48,166 bases of DNA from CAZNUM01 sp046861615 (GTDB taxonomy: Bacteria > Fidelibacterota > Marinisomatia > Marinisomatales > TCS55). Within the stretch, counting starts at the first letter, position 1. Every line of letters begins with the position of its first letter. Position numbers and translations under genes: made by a program. Below are positions 9,220 to 17,577 of the stretch, in pieces. The stretch lies in the NCBI GenBank assembly GCA_046861615.1, contig JBHHUS010000007.1:1-48166 (forward strand), given 5' to 3'. The notes under the pieces are model-generated. The model saw only the letters and a program-made list of their open reading frames with translations, was not told the DNA's origin and did no database searches.

Positions 9220-10354
9220 ATGGAATTAAGTGATTTAAAGGAACGGTTTCTGGTTGCCGAAAAAAAGTATTTAGAATTCCGGGGGTATCTTTGACCGTGT
9301 TTCCAAGGAAACAGAATTAGAAAAATTACGTTTACGCTCGACTTCGGCTGACTTCTGGAATAATCAACAATCTGCTTCAGCCACTTTAAAAAAGATTTCA
9401 ATCCTCGAAAAAGAACTGGCTATGTGGAAAAACCTGGATCGACAATTTGGTGATATCGAAGTACTGCTGGAATTCGCAGAATCGGGTGAAACTCCTCTGG
9501 AGGAGGTTCAACAGGAATTGGATAAATTCCAAACGGCAATCGATGATTTGGAACTGAAATTAACCCTGGGGGACCCAACGGATCTTCAGGATGCGATTGT
9601 CACTATTCACCCCGGAGCCGGTGGTACGGAGAGTCAGGATTGGGCTGAAATGCTGTTTCGAATGTATTCCCGCTGGATAGAAAGAAAGGGTTTTAAAAAG
9701 ACTATTCTGGATTATCAACCCGGTGACGAAGCAGGAATTAAAGATATAACTATAGAAATAAAGGGTGATTATGCCTATGGTTTATTAAAAGCCGAGGCCG
9801 GGATCCACCGTCTGGTGCGAATTTCACCCTTTGATTCCAATAGCAGACGCCATACTTCTTTTGTATCGGTGTTTGTTTATCCCTCTTCAGATGAGGAAAT
9901 TGAAATTGAAATTGATCCCAATGATTTGCGGATTGATACTTACCGGGCCAGTGGGGCTGGAGGACAGCATGTTAATAAAACCGATTCAGCCATTCGAATA
10001 ACCCATTTACCTTCGGGAATTGTCGTCCAGTGCCAGAATGAACGCAGCCAGCATAAAAATAAGGCCCAGGCGCTGAAAGTATTAAAAGCTCGACTTTACA
10101 AACTGGAGCAGGATAAAGAGAAAGCAGCGGTTAAGAAACTGGAAAGTCAGAAGCTGGATATCGGGTGGGGTAGTCAAATTCGCTCCTATGTTTTTCATCC
10201 TTACAATATGGTTAAGGATCATCGGACCGATCATGAAACCGGGAACATTCAGGCAGTCATGGATGGGGAGATTGATGGTTTTATTCGAGCCTTTTTAATG
10301 GCTCACTTGGGAACTGTAAATTTTGAAAAAACGATTGAACGGGAGTCTAAATAA
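9220..10354 (+). CDS. prfB: Peptide chain release factor 2, expressed by programmed +1 frameshift
   Basis: RF2 releases peptides at UGA and UAA codons. The gene starts at ATG 9220, reads 24 codons in frame 0 and meets an in-frame TGA at 9292-9294. The remaining coding sequence runs in the +1 frame from GAC at 9293 to the TAA at 10352-10354, giving about 377 residues. The codon-recognition loop is in RISPFDSNSRR and the peptidyl-hydrolase GGQ motif is at residues 247-249 (SGAGGQHVNKTDSA). An ORF caller starting at 9422 would lose the first domain. The length and the helical N-terminal domain agree with RF2. It ends 1 base before the lysS ATG. Confidence 0.96.
9280..9295 (+). promoter_or_regulatory. 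prfB programmed +1 ribosomal frameshift site
   Basis: The sequence CGGGGGTATCTTTGAC has the standard RF2 frameshift layout. A G-rich Shine-Dalgarno-like run (9281-9285) sits 3 bases before the CTT slip codon (9289-9291), which is followed directly by TGA and then C, a weak termination context. When RF2 is scarce the ribosome pauses at UGA, the leucyl-tRNA slips from CUU to UUU, and reading resumes at GAC. This is the known autoregulatory loop of prfB. The GGGGG run here is preceded by C, not A as in E. coli. Confidence 0.95.
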
Positions 10355-10355
10355 A

Positions 10356-11849
10356 ATGGCAGATAATCAAAAAAGCCTGAAACAAATCATTGATTTTCGA
10401 CGGGAGAAACTGGAAAAGTTACGTTCCGCAGGTGTAGATCCCTATCCACATTCTTTTAAACCCACTCATCGGAGTCGGGATATACTGAATTCTTTCGGTA
10501 CGCTGGAGCGGGAAACGGTCGTCCTGGCAGGCCGGATCACGTCCTTAAGAAAAATGGGTAAAGCCTCCTTCTTTCATCTGCAGGATACCAAGGGGAAGAT
10601 TCAGGTTTTTATCCGCCAGGATGACGTTGGTGAAACGGTTTACAACCATTTCAAATTATTAGACCTGGGGGATTTTGTCGGTGTAAAGGGCTATGTGTTT
10701 AAGACCAAGACCGGTGAAATCACCATCCACGCCGATGAATTAACGATCCTGTGTAAATCCGTTCGTCCCCTGCCGGTTGTTAAGGAGAAAGACGGCTCTG
10801 TTTTCGATGCCTTTGCGGATAAGGAAATACGTTATCGTAACCGGCATCTGGACCTGATTTTGAATCCTCAGGTAAGAGAAACTTTTATCCAGCGAGCCAG
10901 GATTATCGCCCATGTTCGTCGTTTTTTGGATCAGCGTGGATTTCTGGAAGTGGAAACTCCGGTTCTGCAGCCGTTATATGGTGGCGCCAATGCCCGTCCT
11001 TTCATCACTTATCATAATAATTTGGAGCAGAAGCTATATTTAAGAATTGCCGATGAACTATACCTGAAGCGGCTTATTATTGGCGGATTGGATAAAGTTT
11101 ATGAATTATCTAAAGATTTTCGCAATGAAGGGATGGATCGGAATCATAATCCGGAATTCACTATGTTGGAGTGGTATGAAGCTTATACCGATTACGAGGA
11201 TCAAATGAACCAGGTGGAGCTACTGGTACATTCAACGGCCAAGGCGATGGATAAACTGCAGTTGAATTGGGGTGGAATGGAGATTGATCTTGAAAAACCA
11301 TTTTCCCGCCGCCCGATTCTTGATTTATTGCAGGATGCCACCGGGAAAGATTTATCCGAAGCTGACGAAAGTGAATTGAAATCGCTTTGTAATGCGAAAA
11401 AAGTCGATATTCCTGAAGATGCCAATTACGGAATCTTAATGGACAAGATTATGAGCCAGTTAGTGGAACCGGAATTAATTCAGCCAATGTTTGTGACCGA
11501 TTATCCTAGAGTCATATCACCGTTAGCAAAACAACATCGAAGCAAAAAGTCTAATTTAGTGGAGCGGTTTGAACTTTTCATCGGTGGTGCTGAATTTGCC
11601 AACGCCTTTACCGAATTGAATGATCCAATTGATCAGCGTATTCGATTTGAATCTCAGGCCCGATTGCGGGAAGAAGGTGATGAAGAAGCTCATCCGGTGG
11701 ATGAAGATTTTCTTCGGGCGATGGAATGCGGAATGCCGCCAACTGGCGGGGTCGGTCTCGGGATTGATCGTTTGGTCATGTTGCTGACTGAAAACAGGTG
11801 GATTAAAGATGTAATATTATTCCCGGCCCTCCGTTCAGGGGATTTGTGA
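10356..11849 (+). CDS. lysS: Lysyl-tRNA synthetase, class II
   Basis: A 497-residue cytoplasmic enzyme that charges tRNA-Lys. The N-terminal OB-fold anticodon domain (about 55-165, with VVLAGRITSLRKMGKASF) is followed by the class II core: motif 2 as FRNEGMDRNHNPEFTMLEWYEAY and motif 3 as GMPPTGGVGLGIDRLVML. I chose ATG 10356, one base after the prfB stop, over an upstream in-frame start at 10323 that would overlap prfB. The resulting length is typical of bacterial LysS. prfB-lysS adjacency is widespread. The gene ends 7 bases before a LolC/E-like permease. Confidence 0.96.
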   Translation: MADNQKSLKQIIDFRREKLEKLRSAGVDPYPHSFKPTHRSRDILNSFGTLERETVVLAGRITSLRKMGKASFFHLQDTKGKIQVFIRQDDVGETVYNHFKLLDLGDFVGVKGYVFKTKTGEITIHADELTILCKSVRPLPVVKEKDGSVFDAFADKEIRYRNRHLDLILNPQVRETFIQRARIIAHVRRFLDQRGFLEVETPVLQPLYGGANARPFITYHNNLEQKLYLRIADELYLKRLIIGGLDKVYELSKDFRNEGMDRNHNPEFTMLEWYEAYTDYEDQMNQVELLVHSTAKAMDKLQLNWGGMEIDLEKPFSRRPILDLLQDATGKDLSEADESELKSLCNAKKVDIPEDANYGILMDKIMSQLVEPELIQPMFVTDYPRVISPLAKQHRSKKSNLVERFELFIGGAEFANAFTELNDPIDQRIRFESQARLREEGDEEAHPVDEDFLRAMECGMPPTGGVGLGIDRLVMLLTENRWIKDVILFPALRSGDL

Positions 11850-11856
11850 CCGCTCT

Positions 11857-13053
11857 GTGAATCTGCCATTTTATTTGGCGTCTCATCATCTGCGTGCCAC
11901 TCAGAAAGGCAGTTTTACCCGGGTGGCCGCTGTGTTGGCAACCGTTGGCCTTTCCATTGGTGTTGCCGCCCTGTTAATTACACTGTTTATCCTAAAAGGC
12001 TTTGAACAGACACTGTCTTCAAAAATAGCTGATTTTGACGGCCATCTTCGTATCCATCATTTTCTTAATAAATCCATCAATATGCAGATACCACGGCTGG
12101 ATAGTCTTCTGGCGACTACTCCGGGAAATTTAATTCATTCCCATTTTATTCAGGCCCCGGGTTTATTGCGTAAAGGAACTCTGGCTGAAGGTGTAATGGT
12201 GGAAGGGGCCGATTCCGCCGGATTAGACTATTTAAATAAAATTCTGGTTAGTGGTTCCACGAAATTAAGACCCGACGAAATTATTATTGGGAATCGCCTG
12301 GCTCAGCAGTTCAATGTTAAGGTTGGTGATAAAGTGGTGCTATTTGATTTAGCCTCCATGACAGCCACCCAACCACGCTTGAATGCCTTTAAAATTGCCG
12401 GGCTGTTCCACTCCGGTTTAATTGAATATGATCAATCCCTAGCTTACCTGAATTTAAAAACTGCTCAGACGCTGTTCGGATTTGGGAATGAAGTTTCCGG
12501 CCATATTATTCGCCTGAATTCTGTTGAACGGATCCCGGGGCTGGCTGCAAAATTGTCTGAAAAATTACCCTATCCTTATATGGTTACAACTTGGAAAGAA
12601 AAAAATCGCAATCTGTTCAAATGGATGAATATCCAACGTTGGCCGATCATGATCATTTTCGGTCTGATCACTGTAGTAGGAATTGTAAATATTGTGTCGG
12701 CGCTAACCATGATTGTAGTTGAAAAAGTCCGGCAGATTGGAGTGTTATTATCTATGGGTGTCATCAGAGAGCATTTACAGCGTATTTTTCTGTATGAGGG
12801 ATTTTTAGTGGGGTGTTGTGGATCTATTCTGGGTGTTCTGGTGGCTGTTTTTATCAGCTGGATTCAGATTCATTACCAGGTTTTATCCATTCCGGAGGAT
12901 GTGTATTTCATGGATCATGTGCCTATTAGTATCAGTATTTCTCCAATTCTAGTAGTGGCAGTATTTAGTATTATCGGTTCAGTGCTGGCTTCTCTGTGGC
13001 CCACTGCCAGGGCGAGTAAAATTCAACCGGCGGAAGCGCTTCGGTACGAATGA
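11857..13053 (+). CDS. LolC/LolE-family ABC transporter permease (first copy)
   Basis: 398 residues with the LolCE/MacB topology. A first transmembrane helix near residues 25-48 is followed by a long periplasmic domain and three C-terminal helices making the FtsX domain (about 265-390). The N-terminal LPFYLASHHLRA and C-terminal PTARASKIQPAEALRYE segments are characteristic. With its twin downstream and LolD, it would extract lipoproteins from the inner membrane for delivery to the outer membrane by LolA. It starts at GTG 11857, and its stop overlaps the next ATG (ATGA). Whether it plays the LolC or the LolE role cannot be decided from sequence alone. Confidence 0.88.
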   Translation: MNLPFYLASHHLRATQKGSFTRVAAVLATVGLSIGVAALLITLFILKGFEQTLSSKIADFDGHLRIHHFLNKSINMQIPRLDSLLATTPGNLIHSHFIQAPGLLRKGTLAEGVMVEGADSAGLDYLNKILVSGSTKLRPDEIIIGNRLAQQFNVKVGDKVVLFDLASMTATQPRLNAFKIAGLFHSGLIEYDQSLAYLNLKTAQTLFGFGNEVSGHIIRLNSVERIPGLAAKLSEKLPYPYMVTTWKEKNRNLFKWMNIQRWPIMIIFGLITVVGIVNIVSALTMIVVEKVRQIGVLLSMGVIREHLQRIFLYEGFLVGCCGSILGVLVAVFISWIQIHYQVLSIPEDVYFMDHVPISISISPILVVAVFSIIGSVLASLWPTARASKIQPAEALRYE

Positions 13054-14246
13054 ATTTTCCTGTTTATATTGCTAGAAAATTCATGTTAGGCGGCAAGGGC
13101 GCCGGTCCCAGCCGAATGAATGGCTGGATTGCTATCATTGGTTTAGCCGTTGGTAGTCTGGCAATGGTACTCTCAGTAGCTGTTTTGAATGGTTTTGAAT
13201 CCCGGGTTGTTAATCGCATTGTGGGGCTGGAGGGGGATTTAAGAGTATCGGGAATTAAATCATCAGAAGTGGAAGGGATAATCCTGAAACTTCAATCAGT
13301 TCCGGAGATTCAGCAGACTCTGCCATTCCAGGAACGAAAAGGCCTGATTCTCGGAAAACAGAATGAACAGCGAATGGTCACTTTTAAAGCTCTGGATATG
13401 AATGCTGTCCGGTCATTCTATGATTTTCGTCTTCAGGAAACAGCCCAGACGGATTCATTACCGGTGCTTTATTTAGGTGATTTGATTGCCAGACGGTTAA
13501 ATGTTGGGATCGAAGATAAGGTCCGACTTTTAAGTCCAATAGATCAGGGACTGGGACTAACATTACCTCTTCAGGTTCAATGCACGGTGGGAGGGATTTT
13601 TCAGGTGAAGGTACTTGATTTCGATGATCGGCTGGTTTTTATTCCTGAAGCAGTTGGACGTCGTCTTTTTTTAAGGAAACGTGGGATCGATGGATTGGAC
13701 ATACGGTTAACCGCCTATACCGATGCTGAACAAGTAAAAGAACAATTAAAATTATTAATCGGAAACGTTCATATTGAAACTTGGAAAGATTTACATCAGG
13801 AACTTTTCAGCGCTATGCAAGTGGAACGAATCGGCGCTTTGGCGGTTCTCAGCCTGATAATTGTTGTAGCCTGTTTTAACCTCATATCCACGCTAACCTT
13901 GATTACTGCTCAAAAGATTCGGGAGTTTGGGATTCTTCAGGTAATGGGAACTAGACGAAGAACAATTAAAAACATCATTTTAACCCAGGGAATTCTGATC
14001 GGAGGTGTCGGTAGTGTAACCGGTTTACTTCTGGGCATTATGCTGGTGGCGATTCAAAATCACTTTGGATTCCTGAAATTACCGGAGGATGTCTATTTCA
14101 CACCCCTTCTGCCGATGTTACTTAAAGGGAAAGATGTCGCGGTAATCTTACTGATTTCGTTTTTCATGATTTTAACTGCCGGTTATATTGCGGCCAGAAG
14201 ATCTTTTCATATTTCGCCAAAAGAAGCCATATATTTGGAAAAGTAA
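13050..14246 (+). CDS. LolC/LolE-family ABC transporter permease (second copy)
   Basis: A second 398-residue permease with the same layout: an N-terminal VYIARKFMLGGKG segment, a first membrane helix near 25-45, a periplasmic domain, and three C-terminal helices ending in a RRSFHISPKEAIYLEK tail. It overlaps the preceding permease by 4 bases and the lolD ATG follows immediately after its TAA. The two permeases are clearly diverged, as expected for a LolC/LolE heterodimer. Exact equality of length suggests old duplication. Alternative: a MacB-like exporter, less likely because the ATPase is a separate short gene. Confidence 0.88.
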   Translation: MNFPVYIARKFMLGGKGAGPSRMNGWIAIIGLAVGSLAMVLSVAVLNGFESRVVNRIVGLEGDLRVSGIKSSEVEGIILKLQSVPEIQQTLPFQERKGLILGKQNEQRMVTFKALDMNAVRSFYDFRLQETAQTDSLPVLYLGDLIARRLNVGIEDKVRLLSPIDQGLGLTLPLQVQCTVGGIFQVKVLDFDDRLVFIPEAVGRRLFLRKRGIDGLDIRLTAYTDAEQVKEQLKLLIGNVHIETWKDLHQELFSAMQVERIGALAVLSLIIVVACFNLISTLTLITAQKIREFGILQVMGTRRRTIKNIILTQGILIGGVGSVTGLLLGIMLVAIQNHFGFLKLPEDVYFTPLLPMLLKGKDVAVILLISFFMILTAGYIAARRSFHISPKEAIYLEK

Positions 14247-14921
14247 ATGATTCTAAAAGCTGACCATATTGCAAAATCTTATTTGAACGGGAACCGAAAA
14301 CTCGCTGTTTTCAAGGACGTGTCCCTCAGTGTTCAGAAGGGTGATTTAATTACCATTATGGGGCCCAGCGGAGCCGGGAAATCGACCCTGTTAAACATCC
14401 TTGGAACCCTGGACAAACCTGACAGCGGTCGGTTGGAATTCAAGGAGCAACAAATTAATGGATTGAATGCTGGTGCTCTGGCCAGGATAAGGAATAAAAA
14501 TTTGGGTTTTGTGTTCCAATTCCACCATTTATTACCCGAATTTAATGCCCGGGAGAATATTCTTTTGCCGATACGTATTGGTGGTTTTCCGGTGGACGAT
14601 AAAAAAGCCCTGGAATTACTGGAATATGTTGGTTTGTTGGACCGGAAAGACCATTATCCGGCTCAATTATCGGGGGGAGAGCGTTCCCGTGTGGCTGTAT
14701 TGCGTGCTTTAATTAACAGCCCGGACTTAATTCTTGCCGATGAACCGACCGGTAATCTTGATCTGGCTAATGCTCAAAAACTGCTGGACCTATTCATTCA
14801 AATTAATCGTGATTTTAAGCAAACCTTTATTATTACAACCCATAATCCCCAGGTGGCGGAAATCGGTCGCCAGCGTCTTTATCTTGATAATGGAAGACTA
14901 TCACCTGCAGAGAGTATTTGA
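14247..14921 (+). CDS. lolD: LolD-like ABC transporter ATP-binding protein
   Basis: A 224-residue ATPase of the LolD/MacB class powering the two upstream permeases. Walker A GPSGAGKST is at residues 39-47, the Q-loop is in FVFQFHHLLPEFNARENI, Walker B is LILADEPTGNLD, and the H-switch is in TTHNPQV. The ABC signature reads LSGGERSRV, where the usual LolD form is LSGGEQQRV. That is still functional in principle. The FHHLLPEF segment matches the LolD consensus well. The gene abuts the second permease with no spacer, so the three probably form one transcript. clpC begins 33 bases downstream. Confidence 0.9.
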   Translation: MILKADHIAKSYLNGNRKLAVFKDVSLSVQKGDLITIMGPSGAGKSTLLNILGTLDKPDSGRLEFKEQQINGLNAGALARIRNKNLGFVFQFHHLLPEFNARENILLPIRIGGFPVDDKKALELLEYVGLLDRKDHYPAQLSGGERSRVAVLRALINSPDLILADEPTGNLDLANAQKLLDLFIQINRDFKQTFIITTHNPQVAEIGRQRLYLDNGRLSPAESI

Positions 14922-14954
14922 ATCCGGAATTAGTCTGCTTAATTTCAAGTCACT

Positions 14955-17444
14955 ATGAGAGAAAATTTTTCCAGACGTATTCAGAACATTATGAAATATG
15001 CTAAGGAGGAGGCCATCCGCCTGGGACATTCTTATGTAGGATCAGAACATTTATTACTGGGTCTGTTGCGGGAAGATTCGGGGTTATCAGTTAAAATCTT
15101 TCAGGTCTACGATTGCAGTATTACTGATTTGCACGCCATGGTAGAAGATATGATTAAATCTTCCGGCGGCACTATGACGTTGGGTCATTTACCTCTCACC
15201 CGGCGGGCGGAGCGCATTCTTCGAACCGCTTTTAATGAAGCGACTGCATTAGGGGCCACCGTTGCTGATGATGAACATTTATTATTGGCCATGTTAAAAG
15301 AAACCGACGGGATTGCCTATGAAGTCCTGTCAGCCCATGATCTGGATTATGAAGGTGTTTATGATTTAATTCAGAGCGATGAAATTGGCGGTGGGAATGC
15401 ACCGGAAAAGAGTACAGAAAAGCCACGGAAATCAAAAACACCGGCTTTGGATCATTTCTCGCGGGATATTACTCTATTGGCAAAACAGAATAAACTGGAT
15501 CCGGTTATTGGTCGGAAGATAGAAATTGAACGGGTTGCTCAGATTTTGTCCCGGCGAAAGAAAAACAACCCGGTTTTAATCGGCGAGCCGGGGGTCGGTA
15601 AATCAGCAATTATCGAAGGGTTAGCACAGCAAATCGTTAAGAAGGACGTTCCCCGTCTGTTGCACAATAAACGGATTTTATCTCTGGATTTGGCGGGTAT
15701 TGTTGCCGGTACGAAATATCGCGGTCAGTTTGAAGAACGTATGAAGACTATTATGGTGGAGTTGGAATCCTCTAATAATCTGATTCTGTTTATTGATGAA
15801 CTCCACACACTAGTGGGGGCCGGGGGTGCTTCCGGATCACTGGATGCGTCCAATATGTTTAAACCCGCCTTGGCCCGGGGAGATATTCATTGTATCGGTG
15901 CAACAACCCTAGATGAATACCGGAAATATATTGAAAAGGACGGCGCCCTGGAACGGAGATTTCAAAAGATAATGATTAATCCCCCCTCCATTGAAGAATC
16001 GATTGCCATTTTAAAAGGCCTGAAAAATAATTATGAGGAACACCATAATGTTATTTATGATGATTCCGCCGTGGAAGCCTGTGTCAACTTATCCTACCGT
16101 TACATTACTGATAAGCATTTACCGGACAAAGCGATTGATATTATGGATGAAGCTGGTTCCCGGTCTCACATGTTGCAGGTAAAAGTTCCCCAGGAGGTCA
16201 TCGATCTGGAACTGGAAATCGAGGATATTCGTTCGGAAAAAGAATCGGTAGTGGCGGCTCAGAGGTTTGAAGATGCTGCTAACCTTAGGGATAAGGAGCA
16301 AAAATTGATTCGTAAACTTCAGAAGCTGCAAAAAAAATGGCAATTGGATGAAGCTTCAAACCCAGTTCATGTCACTGAAGAGAATATTGCTGATGTGGTG
16401 GCAATGGTGACGGGAATTCCGGTTCAGAAGGTCGCTCAATCCGAGAGTCAGAAATTGTTGAAAATACGTGATCGCCTTCATGAATTTATCGTCGGACAAG
16501 ATGCCCCTATTGACAGTCTGTCACGTTCCATTCAACGAGCGCGGGCGGGGTTAAAAAGCCCTAAGCGCCCTATCGGTGTTTTCCTCTTTTTAGGACCAAC
16601 CGGAGTGGGGAAAACAGAGCTGGCCAAAGTTTTAGCTAATTATCTCTTTAACCGGGATGAGGCGCTTATTAAAATCGATATGTCGGAATACAGAGAACGA
16701 TTTTCGGTTTCCCGTTTAATCGGTGCGCCACCGGGATATGTTGGGTATGAAGAGGGTGGTGAACTGACTGAAAAAGTTCGTCGAAACCCCTATTCTGTTG
16801 TTTTACTGGATGAAATTGAGAAGGCCCATCCGGATGTGTTCAATATATTATTACAATTGTTTGATGAAGGTGTTTTAACCGATGGATTAGGCCGAAAAGT
16901 AGATTTCAAGAATACGATCGTAATTATGACTTCTAACATCGGGACGCGCAACATTCAGGGTAGCACTATTGGATTTGGGGAAAAATCTACCAAGGCTGAT
17001 TTCAACGCCATGAAAAAACGGATTTTGGATAAGGTCAGGGATACCTTTAATCCTGAATTTCTTAACCGTATTGATGAAACAATAGTGTTTCATCCCTTAT
17101 CACGGGGTAATGTGTTACAAATAATTGATTTACAGTTAAGGGAACTGAAAGATAATCTCAATAAAATGGGATTAACCCTGAAAATTAGTAAAAAGGCCAA
17201 AGCCCTGCTGGTAGATAAAGGGTTTAATACTGAATATGGAGTACGCTACCTCCGACGGGAGATTCAGACCTCGTTGGAGGATCCAATTTCAGAACAGCTG
17301 CTTGAAAATGTTTTTTCAGGCTATTCAACAATTAATGTGAAAGTCAAAAAAGGAGCTTTTGTAATTGAACCGGGGAAAAAAGGGAAGAGCCCATCAAGTG
17401 CAAAAAGCAAAAGGGGGAAAACAGTGAGTACGGTTAAGCCTTAA
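14955..17444 (+). CDS. clpC: ATP-dependent Clp protease ATP-binding subunit ClpC
   Basis: An 829-residue AAA+ unfoldase that feeds substrates to ClpP. Domain order: two ClpN repeats (about 1-145, with the SYVGSEHLLLGLLRE and EHLLLAMLKE pattern), D1 with Walker A GEPGVGKS from residue 210, a UVR-containing middle region (AAQRFEDAANLRDKEQKL), D2 with Walker A GPTGVGKTE at 547-555 and the ClpB_D2-small C-terminal domain. The UVR motif and short middle domain distinguish ClpC from ClpB. A basic tail ends the protein. CtsR and McsAB, Gram-positive partners, are not nearby. It lies at the end of the prfB-lysS-lol run; no T-tract terminator is visible after it. Confidence 0.95.
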   Translation: MRENFSRRIQNIMKYAKEEAIRLGHSYVGSEHLLLGLLREDSGLSVKIFQVYDCSITDLHAMVEDMIKSSGGTMTLGHLPLTRRAERILRTAFNEATALGATVADDEHLLLAMLKETDGIAYEVLSAHDLDYEGVYDLIQSDEIGGGNAPEKSTEKPRKSKTPALDHFSRDITLLAKQNKLDPVIGRKIEIERVAQILSRRKKNNPVLIGEPGVGKSAIIEGLAQQIVKKDVPRLLHNKRILSLDLAGIVAGTKYRGQFEERMKTIMVELESSNNLILFIDELHTLVGAGGASGSLDASNMFKPALARGDIHCIGATTLDEYRKYIEKDGALERRFQKIMINPPSIEESIAILKGLKNNYEEHHNVIYDDSAVEACVNLSYRYITDKHLPDKAIDIMDEAGSRSHMLQVKVPQEVIDLELEIEDIRSEKESVVAAQRFEDAANLRDKEQKLIRKLQKLQKKWQLDEASNPVHVTEENIADVVAMVTGIPVQKVAQSESQKLLKIRDRLHEFIVGQDAPIDSLSRSIQRARAGLKSPKRPIGVFLFLGPTGVGKTELAKVLANYLFNRDEALIKIDMSEYRERFSVSRLIGAPPGYVGYEEGGELTEKVRRNPYSVVLLDEIEKAHPDVFNILLQLFDEGVLTDGLGRKVDFKNTIVIMTSNIGTRNIQGSTIGFGEKSTKADFNAMKKRILDKVRDTFNPEFLNRIDETIVFHPLSRGNVLQIIDLQLRELKDNLNKMGLTLKISKKAKALLVDKGFNTEYGVRYLRREIQTSLEDPISEQLLENVFSGYSTINVKVKKGAFVIEPGKKGKSPSSAKSKRGKTVSTVKP

Positions 17445-17470
17445 TTTATTCTGCCATTATTAATTATAAA

Positions 17471-17507
17471 CCTGCTTTTCTATGACAGATAGGTAAACAA
17501 TAGCAGG
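17471..17507 (+). repeat. Imperfect inverted repeat upstream of dnaK
   Basis: CCTGCT at 17471-17476 pairs with AGCAGG at 17502-17507, and a nested CTAT/ATAG hairpin (17480-17483 with 17489-17492) lies inside. It sits 11 bases upstream of the likely dnaK -35 element. It is not the CIRCE element (TTAGCACTC-N9-GAGTGCTAA). It could be a weak end-of-clpC terminator without a T-tract or an operator. Confidence 0.35.
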
Positions 17508-17518
17508 TGGCATAATTA

Positions 17519-17546
17519 TTGTCAATTCGACTTTAGACTTTAAAAT
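17519..17546 (+). promoter_or_regulatory. Likely sigma-70-type promoter of dnaK
   Basis: TTGTCA (17519-17524) and TAAAAT (17541-17546) are separated by 16 bases, in the 133-base gap between clpC and dnaK. A strong ribosome binding site AGGAG at 17563-17567 precedes the ATG by 10 bases. A second possible -10, TATAAT at 17550, has no matching -35 at normal spacing. No heat-shock sigma-32 or CIRCE pattern is seen. Confidence 0.5.
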
Positions 17547-17577
17547 TTTTATAATCCAGAATAGGAGATAACTCAAA

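Noticed and set aside
9422..10354. prfB as a gene starting at 9422, or as a pseudogene because of the TGA
   Set aside because: The upstream frame carries a proper start, a coding-like N-terminal domain and the exact RF2 frameshift signal, so the gene is intact and frameshifted by design.
10323..10355. Upstream start for lysS inside prfB
   Set aside because: ATG 10356 immediately after the prfB stop gives the normal LysS N-terminus and length.
17445..17577. CIRCE element before dnaK
   Set aside because: No match to TTAGCACTC-N9-GAGTGCTAA was found in the gap; the repeat present has a different sequence.
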